Assembly: GCA_034231615.1 (NCBI GenBank)
Contig: CM067314.1
Coordinates: forward strand, 9,115,501 to 9,179,500
Length of the DNA: 64,000 nt
Direction: 5' to 3'
Source of the DNA: Meghimatium bilineatum
Lineage: Eukaryota > Mollusca > Gastropoda > Stylommatophora > Philomycidae
The translations under genes were made by a program, and so were the position numbers. Below are positions 10,856-20,355 of the stretch, piece after piece (the stretch's first letter is position 1; every line of letters begins with the position of its first letter). The notes beneath the pieces are model-generated. The model saw only the letters and a program-made list of their open reading frames with translations, did no database searches and was not told the origin of the DNA.

Positions 10856-11300
10856 AAGTGAAACTGAGTCACGTCAGAGAGCTGTTAACAGTCAGGAAGT
10901 GGAGCCGAGACGTGCTTCAGGGATGTTAGCAGTCAGCAAGTGAAGCCGAGACGTGCTTCAGGGATGTTAGCAGTCAGGAAGTGGAGCCGAGACGTGCTTC
11001 AGGGATGTTAACAGTCAGGAAGTGGAGTCGAGACGTGCTTCAGGGATGTTAACAGTCAGGAAGTGGAGTCGAGACGTGCTTCAGGGATGTTAACAGTCAG
11101 TAAGTGGAGTCGATACGTGCTTCAGGGATGTTAACAGTCATAAAGTGGAGTCGAGACGTGCTTCAGGGATGTTAACAGTCAGGAAGTGGAGCCAAGACGT
11201 GCTTCAGGGATGTTAACAGTCAGGAAGTGGAGCCAAGACGTGCTTCAGGGATGTTAACAGTCAGGAAGTGGAGCCGAGACTTGCTTCAGGGATGTTAGTC
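10856..11300. repeat. 41-bp minisatellite, about 10 copies
   Basis: The unit contains GTTAACAGTCAGGAAGTGGA and GACGTGCTTCAGGGAT. Copies differ at only a few sites. It sits on the 3' (downstream) side of MNX-like exon 2, hence probably in the next intron of that gene. Confidence 0.95.
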
Positions 11301-11480
11301 AGAGGTTTTGATTCTCCATATGTTACGGTCCGCTGCCTGCAGTTTTAGTTCTCGTATGATCTTGCAGCCTGTTATTTCCCCTTCTTTAAGTATGGTGTTT
11401 TTTAATATTGCTGTGGGTCTTCTTTGTTTTATTTTACCCTCAGGTGTTAATATGGTATAGCGGAAAATAAAATTCATATA
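11301..11480 (-). mobile_element. LINE 3'-end fragment
   Basis: Minus-strand frame with ILTPEGKIKQRRPTAILKNT, ILKEGEITGCKIIRELKL and AADRNIWRIKTS. The fragment at 39134-39540 encodes the same block (ILKEGELIGCKTIQEKKL; AADRIIWRTKTS), so the two belong to one family. 5'-truncated. Confidence 0.85.
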
Positions 11481-11632
11481 ATCACTGACATGGACCTTCT
11501 AAGACAGAGACATTAACTTAGACACAGATAGACACACACACACACACTACACAAGTAGAGACATATATACCTACATGTCAAGATATAGATTAGCGCTGAC
11601 AACGGAATAAGAATAAAGTGTAAAGTACTCAC

Positions 11633-11855
11633 ATGCTCCGGGGTAATCGACCATACGAGAAACATACATTCCCGTACGGGCCAGCCACTCAGCGTAGTTG
11701 ATGCCATGTATGTGCGTCAACTTGAAGGCTTGGTCGGCTGGATGGTGGAATGCACTTCCCGAGAGTACCGATGGAAGCTGGGAGTGAGAGATGCTTCCTG
11801 GGATAGTTCCCTGACTTCCTGGGTATCCATACAATCCGTGATTTGGAAACATGCT
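11633..11855 (-). CDS. mnx: MNX/HB9-like homeobox gene, exon 2 (pre-homeodomain region)
   Basis: Minus-strand exon with a strong acceptor (pyrimidine-rich TTTGTATTTTCAG ending at 11856) and a strong donor (CAT|GTGAGT after 11633). It begins in phase 0, matching exon 1 exactly, and ends in phase 1: 74 codons plus one base. The peptide starts SMFPNHGLYGYPG, then has FHHPADQAFKL and YAEWLARTGMYVSRMVDYPG. Vertebrate MNX1 has the same order just before its homeodomain: a YGYP-type motif, HPAD..KL, and WL..TGM with a basic/Met-Asp step. That order is the main reason for the family call. MNX proteins are nuclear transcription factors specifying motor neurons and pancreas or gut cells. The homeobox should be the next exon, at lower coordinates; I did not find it in this window. 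Confidence 0.82.
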
Positions 11856-11894
11856 CTGAAAATACAAACACAATGGATGTCTTTCATTCATTCA

Positions 11895-12130
11895 TACATT
11901 TTCCTTTAGCGCTGCAGTTAGCGCATAGGGCAGAGGTCAGATCTCACCAATTCTGTCTGTTCAAAGCTATTCTGTGCAGTTCTTGAATAGTATGAATAGC
12001 GGTTGTTTTACTTTCTCTAAGTATTGTTCTTCTGAGTGTTTCTTTTGGTCTACACCTTGCTCTTTTGCCTGTAGGTATCCATTCAAGAGATTGGTGGTAT
12101 ATTCTAATGGATGTCTTTAGCGATTGTGAA
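11895..12130 (-). mobile_element. LINE 3'-end fragment near exon 2
   Basis: Minus-strand translation with PTGKRARCRPKETLRRTI, then ESKTTAIHTIQELHRIAL and NRQNW..LTSALCA, the standard end of many LINE ORF2 proteins. One stop lies in the last block. The 3' end is just upstream of the splice acceptor of MNX-like exon 2. Confidence 0.8.
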
Positions 12131-12134
12131 ATAC

Positions 12135-12590
12135 TGCAATGAATTCAAACCTGAATCCTTCAGTCAGACAGCAGAACTTATCCATCAAATTCAGACCTGA
12201 AGCCTTCAGTCAGACAGCAGAACGTATCCATCAAATTCAGACCTGAAGCCTTCAGTTAGACGGAAGAACTTATCCATCAAATTCAGACCTGAAGCCTTCA
12301 GTCAGACGGCAGAAATTATCCATCAAATTCAGACCTGAAGCCTTCAGTTAGACGGCAGAACTTATCCATCAAATTCAGACCTGAAGCCTTCAGTTAGACG
12401 GCAGAACTTATCTATAAATTCAGACCTGAAGCCTTCAGTCAGACGGCAGAACTTATTCATAAATTCAGACCTGAAGCCTTCAGTCAGACGGCAGAAATTA
12501 TCCATCAAATTCAGACCTGAAGCCTTCAGTCAGACGGCAGAAATTATCCATCAAATTCAGACCTGAAGCCTTCAGTCACACAGCAGACAG
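12135..12590. repeat. 46-bp minisatellite, about 9 copies
   Basis: The unit contains CAGACCTGAAGCCTTCAGTC and GGCAGAACTTATCCATC. In the MNX-like intron. Confidence 0.95.
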
Positions 12591-12704
12591 AACATATGCA
12601 TCAACAGAAATCTTAAGCAGAGAAAAAAATATTATTTTTTACAGATGCCCTTTCTTTCTGTTTTCTTTTTTTCGCACTCAAACTTCTACCAGAACTTTCT
12701 TATA

Positions 12705-12905
12705 ACAAGTCAGCTGCTTTGTTGTTTATTTGTTTCTTGTAACAAGCCAGCTGTTTTGTTGTTTATTTGTTTCTTGCAACAAGCCAGCTGTTTTGTTGTT
12801 TATTTGTTTCTTGTAACAAGTCGGCTGTGTTGGTCTTTGTTTGTTTCTTGTAACAAGCCAGCTGTTTTGTTGTTTGTTTGTTTCTTGTAACAGGCCAGTT
12901 ATTTT
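12705..12905. repeat. 37-bp minisatellite, 5 copies
   Basis: The unit contains GTTTCTTGTAACAAGCCAGC and TGTTTTGTTGTTTATTT. The open plus-strand frame across it is a by-product. Confidence 0.95.
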
Positions 12906-12944
12906 ATTAGTTGTTTGAGTTAATTCTCAAACTCCCACAGGAAC

Positions 12945-13300
12945 TCTCTTGTTGTAGCACAGTGATCCTGTCTCTTGTTGTAGCACAGTGATCCTGTCTC
13001 TTGTTGTAGCACAGTGATCCTGTCTGTTGTTGTAGCACAGTGATCCTGTCTCTTGTTGCAGCACAGTGATCCCGTCTGTTGTTGTATCACAGTGATCCTG
13101 TCTGTTGTTGTAGCACAGTGATCCTGTCTCTTGTTGTAGCACAGTGATCCTGTCTCTTGTTGTAGCACAGTGATCCTGTCTCTTGTTGTAGCACAGTGAT
13201 CCTGTCTGTTGTTGTAGCACAGTGATCCTGTTTGTTGTTGTAGCACAGTGATCCTGTTTGTTGTTGTAGCACAGTGATCCTCTCTGTTGTTGTAGAACAC
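12945..13300. repeat. 26-bp minisatellite, about 13 copies
   Basis: The unit contains GTTGTAGCACAGTGATCCTG. Because 26 is not divisible by 3, all three minus-strand frames stay open through the array, giving spurious Gln/Thr/Cys-rich frames. Confidence 0.95.
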
Positions 13301-13314
13301 TGGTCTATCTAGAT

Positions 13315-13625
13315 TTCATTCTCAAATGTCGGGATAATGCACGGAATGAAAAAATTACAAGAACTGTTGGAAAAATTTCTGTAGTAGATCTTGTAATCAA
13401 TGATGGAATTACAAGAACTGTTGGAACATTGTCTTTGGCAGATCAAGTGAGGAATGATGACAATACAAGAACTGTCGAATCAATGTCTGCGGTCATATAT
13501 AATAAAAAAAACAAAGACTGAAATGGTTTGGCCACTTATAAGAATGAATCTGTATTGGTCACCGTCAATGTCATTCAACATGCAAACAGCAAGAGGCAGA
13601 GAAGAAAAATCACATAAATAGAGGA
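13315..13625 (+). mobile_element. LINE fragment with internal triplication
   Basis: The plus-strand translation shows three diverged copies of a segment ending ITRTVGKIS / ITRTVGTLS / NTRTVESMS, then KDXNGLATYKNES corresponding to the usual WFGH region. The family member at 21150-21985 has the segment once (ITRTVGTIS), so this copy gained about 60-bp internal duplications. Confidence 0.7.
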
Positions 13626-13930
13626 GAGGATTCAAACACCTCCCCCCTTTCATCCCGTAGTTAGACTAGAGAAGGTTCCAGGGTTCAAATACCCCCCCCC
13701 CCCAGTTTTACTTTTACCAAATTTAGAGCTAGAACTTTATACGATAGGGGAGTAAATTCCTCTCCCCCCCCCCACCTTTTTATTGCACATCTATATACGA
13801 ACTTGAAAATGTCTGCTGACAGTTCCACATGTCTGTTACCAAAACAAGAATTTAAATCAGATTTTTATTGGCGCAACACCGCTTATTCTGCATAATGTAC
13901 CAAATTCCCTCAGTCGCAATTTGGAGCCAT
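13626..13930. other. Poly-C-rich intronic spacer
   Basis: C tracts lie at about 13640-13650, 13690-13703 and 13763-13774, in AT-rich sequence. No gene seen. Confidence 0.6.
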
Positions 13931-13934
13931 CAAG

Positions 13935-14310
13935 TCGAATAGGCTGCTTCTAAACATCAAATTTATCGAACAGGCTGCTTCTAAACATCAAATTTATCAA
14001 ACAGGCTGCCTCTAAACATGAAATTTATTGAACAGACTGCTTCTAAATATCAAATTTATTGAACAGGTGGCCTCTAAACATCAAATTTATTGAACTGGCT
14101 GCCGCTAAACATCAAATGTATTAAACAGGCTGCCTCTAAACATCAAATTTATTGAACAGACTGCTTCTAAATATCAAATTTATTAAACAGGCTGCCTCTA
14201 AACATCAAATTTATTGAACCAGATTTATGTGCCGATAAACATCAATTTATTAAACAGGCTGCCTCTAAACATCAAATTTATTGAACCAGATTTATTGGCT
14301 GCTAAACATT
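13935..14310. repeat. 31-bp minisatellite, about 12 degenerate copies
   Basis: The unit contains GGCTGCCTCTAAACATCAAA and TTTATTGAACA. In the MNX-like intron. Confidence 0.92.
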
Positions 14311-14649
14311 AGAAATTCAGATACAGATATGTTATATTTAGTTGTATCCATGGAATGGCAGATATTGAGCTCATAGCAAGAGGAGCGTATAACTACTAGC
14401 GGGACCGTCGATATATCTCATGTAGTGAGGGTAGAGTGTTTACCTTTAAAAACAAAGGTCGTTCGTGCGTTGTTGGGTATGTTACTTTTTCTTTTTAATC
14501 TGATGAACTTTTAGTGAAAAATGGCTAAAGGAATTGGGAAGGGGTTTATACCTGTTTTTTGTGTGTGCTAAGTTGCTAGTATTAGTAGTCATGTTTCGAT
14601 TTGTTATGGTTTTTGAACCTTCCCTCAAACCCCATTCCCCTATATCTAC
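14311..14649. other. Intronic spacer, nothing recognised
   Basis: AT-rich sequence with no open frame of interest and no recognised element, between two 31-bp arrays of different sequence. Confidence 0.5.
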
Positions 14650-15124
14650 TGCCTTGACTACCAGTATTTATGAAGTTACCAGTCTTGACTACCAGTATTT
14701 ATGAAGTTACCAGTCTTGACTACCAGTATTTATGAAGTTACCAGTCTTGACTACCAGTACTTATGAAGTTACCAGTCTTGACTACCAGTACTTATGAAGT
14801 TATCAGCCTTGACTACCAGTACTTATGAAGTTAACTGCCTTGACTACCAGTACTTATGAAGTTACCAGTCTTGACTACCAGTACTTATGAAGTTACCAGT
14901 CTTGACTACCAGTACTTATGAAGTTATCAGCCTTGACTACCAGTACTTATGAAGTTAACTGCCTTGACTAACAGTATTTATGAAGTTACCAGTCTTGACT
15001 ACCAGTACTTATGACGTTACTAGTCTTGACTCCCAGTACTTATGAAGTTACCAGCCTTGGCTACCAGTACGTATGAAGTTACCAGTCTTGACTACCAGTA
15101 CTTATGAAGTTACCAGCCTTAGCT
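14650..15124. repeat. 31-bp minisatellite, left part (split by LINE)
   Basis: The unit contains CCAGTCTTGACTACCAGTAC and TTATGAAGTTA, about 15 copies. It stops at 15124 where a LINE begins, and resumes in the same phase at 16842. The last unit reads CAGCCTTAGCT at 15114-15124, which is also the target-site duplication. Confidence 0.95.
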
Positions 15125-16841
15125 TCTTGATTCTTGATTAGAAACTTGCGTCACAGCACGCGGGACATTCCCATAAGTGCTCCGCCCTCCGCTCCAGCAG
15201 CCATCCCAGTTTATGTTGACTCATAGTTCCGGTCAGGTGTTGATTGTGTGATCTTCGGGACTTTTCAAAAAATTTACTTTTCCTTCCCTCACCTCTGAAT
15301 ACTCCCATTTCTAACATTCTCTGTATGTGTACGTTCTCAACCTCATTGGCATCATCTGCATCTTGAAATGAATTTATTACTGCCTTTATTAAATCTGCTT
15401 TATCTCTTCTCAGCAATGTGCCGTCTATCGCCGCAGCGCCGGCCAGCAAGTCGGCTCTCTCGTTTCCTCTGACCCCAGCATGACCAGGGCAGAATATCCA
15501 TGTAATGCTTTGGACAACTGAGTTGTTCAATAAGTCCCACCATTCTTTTCTTAGCATTAACTTTTCTATCTTGCGCAACATGCTTTGAGAGTCTGTGAGT
15601 ATTACCGCGTGTGTTGATGTATCAGTTATCAACCAATTAAGAGCTGCTGTAACTCCCTCTATCTCCATCCTCATGCTCGATGTGACAGTAGAATATGCTG
15701 AAGATTTCTCAACCAACTTCACGCCATTTCTGTAGGCAACAAAACCACAACCGCTTTTATTTGTGTTTCTGCTAACAGATCCATCTGTGTATATAATTAT
15801 GTCTTGTGGTTTCGAGTGTAGTTGGGCGAGTTCTTGCACTGTATCCTGAGCCCTGACTGCTGTCCATTTTCGACACGCTTTATCTAGTTGTATTATTACT
15901 TTAGTCAGTGATTTCTTCTCAGTGTCTACCTCCACCAATTCACTGCCCTTTCCTATTTCTTCCAATTCACATACTATTCGCAGTGTGTCTTCAGCCTCTG
16001 CCATCCATGATCTGCCACGCTTAATACGTTTTCCCTTTGACTCATCTAGACGATGGTGTAATGGGCGGTGGTTGTATTCTGTCACTTTAAGGTACGACTT
16101 AACTTGTGCTACTTGATGTCGCACTCTAATGATGGGGAGATCAAGTAGAAATCTCATAGCAGAGATGGGTGTATCTCTAGTACACCCCAGTACCGCTCTC
16201 ATTGCCTCATTTTGAACTTTTTCCAATCTATCGACTTGTGTCTGTGACAAAGTTAGTAGGCCGAGGCCATAATCTATTACAGATAGCACCACCACTTGCA
16301 GGAGCAGAAAAAGTACCCATTGCTGCATGTCGAAGGTCGCCATAACTTTGATACCACTGATCCCTCTTCTAGCCTTCTGAATCATATTTGTGACGTGCTT
16401 GTTGAATGAGAGACTTCTATCAAAGATTATCCCAAGATATTTAAGGTCCTGTTCTCTTTCAATGAATGAGCCCATGCAACTAACAGCTGGCAGTGTGTCA
16501 TTAACCATATTATTATTTAAGGAGTACCAGACGACCTTTGCTTTCAAGGGATTGATCACAGCGTTGTATGTTCTGCACCATATCGACAATTGATCTAGTC
16601 CATTCTGTACACTGTCAGTGATATCTGTTCTGTTCCTGCCCATGTTGTATAGTAGGATATCGTCATCGTATGTTAGAACTCTACAATTGCTGGGAATTTG
16701 TAATTGAGCAATTCTCAATGTATACACATTAAACAGTACTGGGGGACAGAGGAGATCCTTGTGGCAGACCAGGTGCTATTGTTCTGATCTCAGATGTCCA
16801 GGATCCACTCCTCAGAGCGACTTTTCTACTTTCAGACTTTT
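15125..16841 (-). mobile_element. 5'-truncated LINE (I/Jockey-like, with RNase H) inserted in a minisatellite
   Basis: 1,717 bp flanked by an 11-bp direct repeat CAGCCTTAGCT (15114-15124 and 16842-16852). On the minus strand it contains the end of the reverse-transcriptase fingers/palm, thumb, RNase H and a Cys-rich C terminus, with only about 13 bp of 3' sequence after the stop (TCAAGAATCAAGA, a short tandem tail) instead of poly-A. Joining the flanks across the element restores one continuous 31-bp repeat unit, which proves the order of events. The 3' end of the same family is at 20985-21090 and a decayed RNase H copy at 43845-44348. Confidence 0.95.
15138..16727 (-). pseudogene. LINE ORF2 3' part: reverse transcriptase end plus RNase H
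   Basis: 529 codons open on the minus strand, with a TAA stop at 15138-15140. Residues 20-23 are YDDD, a variant of the [FY]xDD polymerase motif that keeps both catalytic Asp; DLKYLGI follows at about 94-100. RNase H type I residues are all visible: Asp315 (YTDGS), Glu355 (MRMEIEG), Asp379 (LTDSQ), His416 (CPGHAGV) and Asp426 (NERADLLAG). The C terminus has HLWECPACC, a Cys/His motif common in this LINE group. Upstream (16728-16841) the preceding motif GLPQGSPLSP is in another frame because a C run near 16741 has five C where four would keep the frame. The 5' half of the polymerase, the endonuclease and ORF1 are missing, so this copy cannot move itself. Confidence 0.92.
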
Positions 16842-17065
16842 CAGCCTTAGCTACTAGTATTTATGAAGTTACCAGTCTTGACTACCAGTACTTATGAAGT
16901 TACCAGTCTTGACTACCAGTACTTATGAAGTTACCAGTCTTGACTACCAGTACTTATGAAGTTACCAGTCTTGACTACCAGTACTTATGAAGTTACCAGT
17001 CTTGACTACCAGTACTTATGAAGTTACCAGTCTTGACTACCAGTACTTATGAAGTTACCAGCAGC
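16842..17065. repeat. 31-bp minisatellite, right part
   Basis: Same unit as 14650-15124, about 7 copies, in register with the left part. Its first copies carry CTAGTATTTATG, the variant that also occurs at the left end of the array. Confidence 0.95.
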
Positions 17066-17355
17066 ATACCATAAATCTACTCATGACGTCAGATTAATGC
17101 TTCTGAAATAGGTACTCCATTTGGATTTAAAACTAAATACGGGCCACGAAGACTTTTTTTGGGACAAATTGGCCATTTGATGGTCACTTTAGATTTTATA
17201 TGGTTTTTGATCTATCCAGTTCAGTCTAGTCAATATTTGTTGTTGAGTTGCTGTATTTGTCTTTGTTTCACAAGAAATGTGCCTTTTTAAAAATAAAAAG
17301 TCGTTTCCATAGCATGTTCCATTTGTTTTAATTTAAACCAAAAATTGTCACTGAC

Positions 17356-18275
17356 GATGTATAGTGAGATCTTGTGTATAGTGAGATCTTGTGTATAGTG
17401 AGATCTTGTGTATAGTGAGTTCTTGTGTACAGTGAGATCTTGTGTATAGTGAGTTCTTGTGTATAGTGAGATCTTGTGTATAGTGAGATCTTGTGTATAG
17501 TGAGTTCTTGTGTACAGTGAGATCTTGTGTATAGTGAGTTCTTGTGTATAGTGAGTTCTTGTGTATAGTGAGTTCTTGTGTACAGTGAGATCTTGTGTAT
17601 AGTGAGATCTTGTGTATAGTGAGTTCTTGTGTATAGTGAGTTCTTGTGTATAGTGAGTTCTTGTGTACAGTGAGATCTTGTGTATAGTGAGATCTTGTGT
17701 ATAGTGAGATCTTGTGTATAGTGAGTTCTTGTGTATAGTGAGTTCTTGTGTATAGTGAGATCTTGTGTATAGTGAGATCTTGTGTATAGTGAGATCTTGT
17801 GTATAGTGAGTTCTTGTGTATAGTGAGTTCTTGTGTATAGTGAGTTCTTGTGTATAGTGAGTTCTTGTGTATAGTGAGATCTTGTGTATAGTGAGTTCTT
17901 GTGTATAGTGAGTTCTTGTGTATAGTGAGTTCTTGTGTATAGTGAGTTCTTGTGTACAGTGAGTTCTTGTGTACAGTGAGATCTTGTGTATAGTGAGTTC
18001 GTGTGTATAGTGAGATCTTGTGTATAGTGAGATCTTGTGTATAGTGAGTTCTTGTGTATAGTGAGTTCTTGTGTATAGTGAGTTCTTGTGTACAGTGAGT
18101 TCTTGTGTACAGTGAGATCTTGTGTATAGTGAGTTCTTGTGTATAGTGAGATCTTGTGTATAGTGAGATCTTGTGTATAGTGAGATCTTGTGTATAGTGA
18201 GATCTTGTATATAGTGAGATCTTGTGTATAGTGAGATCTTGTGTATAGTGAGTTCTTGTGTATAGTGAGATCTTG
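17356..18275. repeat. 17-bp minisatellite, about 54 copies, two main variants
   Basis: The unit is GTGTATAGTGAGATCTT or GTGTATAGTGAGTTCTT, with a minor GTGTACAG form. Copies differ almost only at these sites. It ends about 175 bp from the exon 1 donor of the MNX-like gene. 17 is not divisible by 3, so long spurious minus-strand frames (17287-18321) run through it. Confidence 0.97.
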
Positions 18276-18449
18276 TGGAGCTTTCATTAGTCACTTTGAG
18301 AGCACGTACCGTGTATTGCAAGTTCTTGTAGAACTGTATTCAGCTACTTTGAGAGCGCATGCCATTTTTACAAACAAGATTGCAACAGAAGACCTACCTT
18401 AATTTCAGGAGATGAGAATATTATATGAAAAAGTAGAACTGCTGCTTAC

Positions 18450-19472
18450 CTGGAAGCCGAGGTGACCCGAAGCTTGCATCATGGGATGGTGAAGGTTTAG
18501 CAGACCAGGACGTGGAATGAAACTGTTTGGTGGTGATGACCGCGGTGAGCTGGATCCTTCATTATGATGAATCCCTCGAGGTGACGACAAAGCCGTTTGA
18601 GAGTCCGGGGTGTGACTGCGTGGAGTTGAACTATTCGACTGTGGAGATCGGACTGGCGACGAAGAGCCATACTCATGTGTCGGGCTAGATGTTTTAATAC
18701 TGATTGGTCTGTCAGATGAAGCTCGGCGATCAATAACTCCTGACCTGGCTTTGATACTGTCATAATGTCTGTGTTCGCTGGCGAAGGGATGCTGTCGGGA
18801 TGAGAGAGATGGGTGTATGGGAAAACTGGAACGATGGTCTCTATAAAATTCAGACTTTGCTTCGTGTTTCAATTTTGTGATGCCTTCACAGGGTGAAGAC
18901 AATGATGAGGTTGGTGACAGTGGTTGTGATGTAAACGCTGAAGTAGATAGTAGCTTGGGTGACAGAAGAAACTGACGAGGAGTTTGCTTAGAATAAAGTT
19001 CACGGTCAGGTTTCATAGCTCGACCCGTAACTTTGAGAGAGTCCTTCACTTTATCACTGTACCCGCCGCAGCCCTGATTTGACATTTTGTCTGACCGTGA
19101 CACAGTCTGGCACCCTGTGCTTGAGTCTGGAGATGGCCGCTCATCGTGACTTACATCTGGGCACAGCCTGTCTTCCTTATCGCCAAAGTTATTTTTATAG
19201 CTCCCATCAGTAGATTCCAAATACGGTTTCTTGCTGACATCGATAGAGTGAGAATCAACAAACTTATTACTACTGCTTGTGTCACCGTTTCCACTACGAC
19301 CAAATACGTAATATGCTGAGGACAAACTGCTGCGGTTATTGTCGGAATACTGAAGTTTCGGCGAGGATGCTGATAACGTTAATATCGATGATGAAGGTGA
19401 AGCTGAAGACGATGATGTTCTAGCTAACAGGGCGTCTATACTGAACGACTTCCTTCCTTCAGATTTTGTCAT
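18450..19472 (-). CDS. mnx: MNX/HB9-like homeobox gene, exon 1 (N-terminal region)
   Basis: 341 codons from ATG 19472 to a consensus donor CAG|GTAAGCAG after 18450, ending exactly in phase 0. An in-frame TGA at 19485-19487 makes this the first usable Met. Residues 8-17 are KSFSIDALLA, corresponding to the conserved N-terminal motif of MNX proteins (FRIDALLA in vertebrates). The rest is Ser/Pro-rich and low-complexity, as is usual ahead of this homeodomain, and ends FIPRPGLLNLHHPMMQASG, then HLGFQ. Vertebrate MNX1 has a similar PKPG-L step before its YGYP region. It splices in phase to exon 2 (SMFPNHGLYGYPG). The predicted role is a sequence-specific nuclear transcription factor. The homeobox itself is outside the window, so the family call rests on two motif regions and exon phase. 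Confidence 0.85.
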
Positions 19473-19515
19473 CCTAGATGGTGATCAGATGAGTTAGGGT
19501 GATTGACAACTGAAA
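19473..19515 (-). promoter_or_regulatory. Candidate 5' leader and splice acceptor
   Basis: Reading the minus strand, TCTATCATTTTCAG ends at 19516 and could be an acceptor for an upstream untranslated exon, leaving 43 bases of leader before the ATG. Equally, this may just be the 5' UTR of a first exon. No TATA box or start site can be assigned. Confidence 0.3.
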
Positions 19516-19584
19516 CTGAAAATGATAGAAGTTGAGTTTTGTTGCTAAAAAGTTGATGTAATTTAATTTCACTATCTATCTAAC

Positions 19585-20190
19585 TACGCATGTGGTTGCG
19601 TCTGTGGGTCTCACAATGACCCACTAGACACACCACCCATGCAACAGAAAACCTTAGTAGATGAAATACCGTTATATTGAGGTTATCTTCTTATAGAAGC
19701 TTCATGGCACATCATCTATACAATTATGCTCCTTGTGCTGTTATTTTGTTGTTGAAATGTGTTTCATGTTTACTTGAATACATGCATGCACCCTCTGTGG
19801 TTTGGAGGGAGCCAGAAATGTATTGTGAAGCACTGGGGAGGAGGAAATTGACAGCACTGTTTTTTCCAATGGCTGAGATCCATCATAGTGGCACAGTGAC
19901 TCAGGAGGTGACAATCATTTTGACTTGAACATTTGGTTGCATGCCTGGGGCAATAGAGAAGTTCGGCATAACCAGTATTCAATTGGTGGCGGGGAATAAG
20001 CACAGTGAACCCTCTCTTGCCTGCAGTGGCCCGGAGCAGTGCATAGGTTGAAACCTACCTTCCTGGAGGTGTGATAGTTATTCTCTGGCTCGGGGTGGGA
20101 CGAAAATCCACAGACTTCCCAGCAATATAATGTCATTTATTGGCATTAGGTCAAAGGATCAGCAACCAACCAACCATCTATCTATTTATA
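19585..20190 (+). repeat. Interspersed repeat family B, copy 1 (about 600 bp)
   Basis: Begins GCATGTGGTTGCGTCTGTGG and ends near GATCAGCAACCAACCAACC with a CAAC/ATCT simple tail. It is collinear with copies at 41630 and 42873. The interior includes GGGAGGGAGCCAGA-like and CTTCCCAGCAATATAATG blocks. Minus-strand frames share a PPP..Y.LCRTSLL.QACN peptide in all copies, but with stops and frameshifts, so I treat it as non-coding or dead. Located 5' of the MNX-like gene. Confidence 0.88.
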
Positions 20191-20355
20191 CGCTGTGGTT
20201 CGTGTTTTCTTTGCGTCGTCAGTTGTGGAAGAGTTCTCTGGAGATACCGTTATTGTGCGCTGTTTGTAAACTTGTTCCTGTGGCTTGTTTGATTTCTGTG
20301 ATCCATCTTTTACATGGTCTGCTTCTGGCTTTATAACCGTTATGTCTATGTGCCA
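20191..20355 (-). mobile_element. LINE C-terminal fragment
   Basis: Minus-strand frame with GYKARSRPCKRWITEIKQAT and GISRELFHN, the basic tail of a LINE ORF2. Very short. It adjoins the tail of the family B copy. Confidence 0.6.

Larger units (their letters stand above)
11856..18449 (-). other. Intron 1 of the MNX-like gene
   Basis: Bounded by CAG|GTAAGCAG (donor at 18449) and TTTTCAG (acceptor at 11856), 6,594 bp. It contains LINE fragments (11895-12130, 13315-13625), a 1.7 kb LINE, and six minisatellite loci with periods of 46, 37, 26, 31, 31 (split by the LINE) and 17 bp. Little of it looks unique. The LINE piece next to exon 2 starts only about 40 bp from the acceptor. Confidence 0.8.

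Noticed and set aside
1-11600. Search for the homeobox exon (WFQNRR-type motif) on the minus strand
   Set aside because: No match found by reading; the region is LINE, transposon, array or unrecognised sequence. A small diverged exon could still have been missed.
11689-11871. Other open frames over MNX-like exon 2
   Set aside because: Alternative frames on both strands; only the frame matching phase 0 of exon 1 carries the MNX motifs.
17287-18321. Long minus-strand open frames (344 and 319 codons)
   Set aside because: They are read-through of a 17-bp tandem repeat; the peptide period simply mirrors the DNA period, and two or more frames are open at once.
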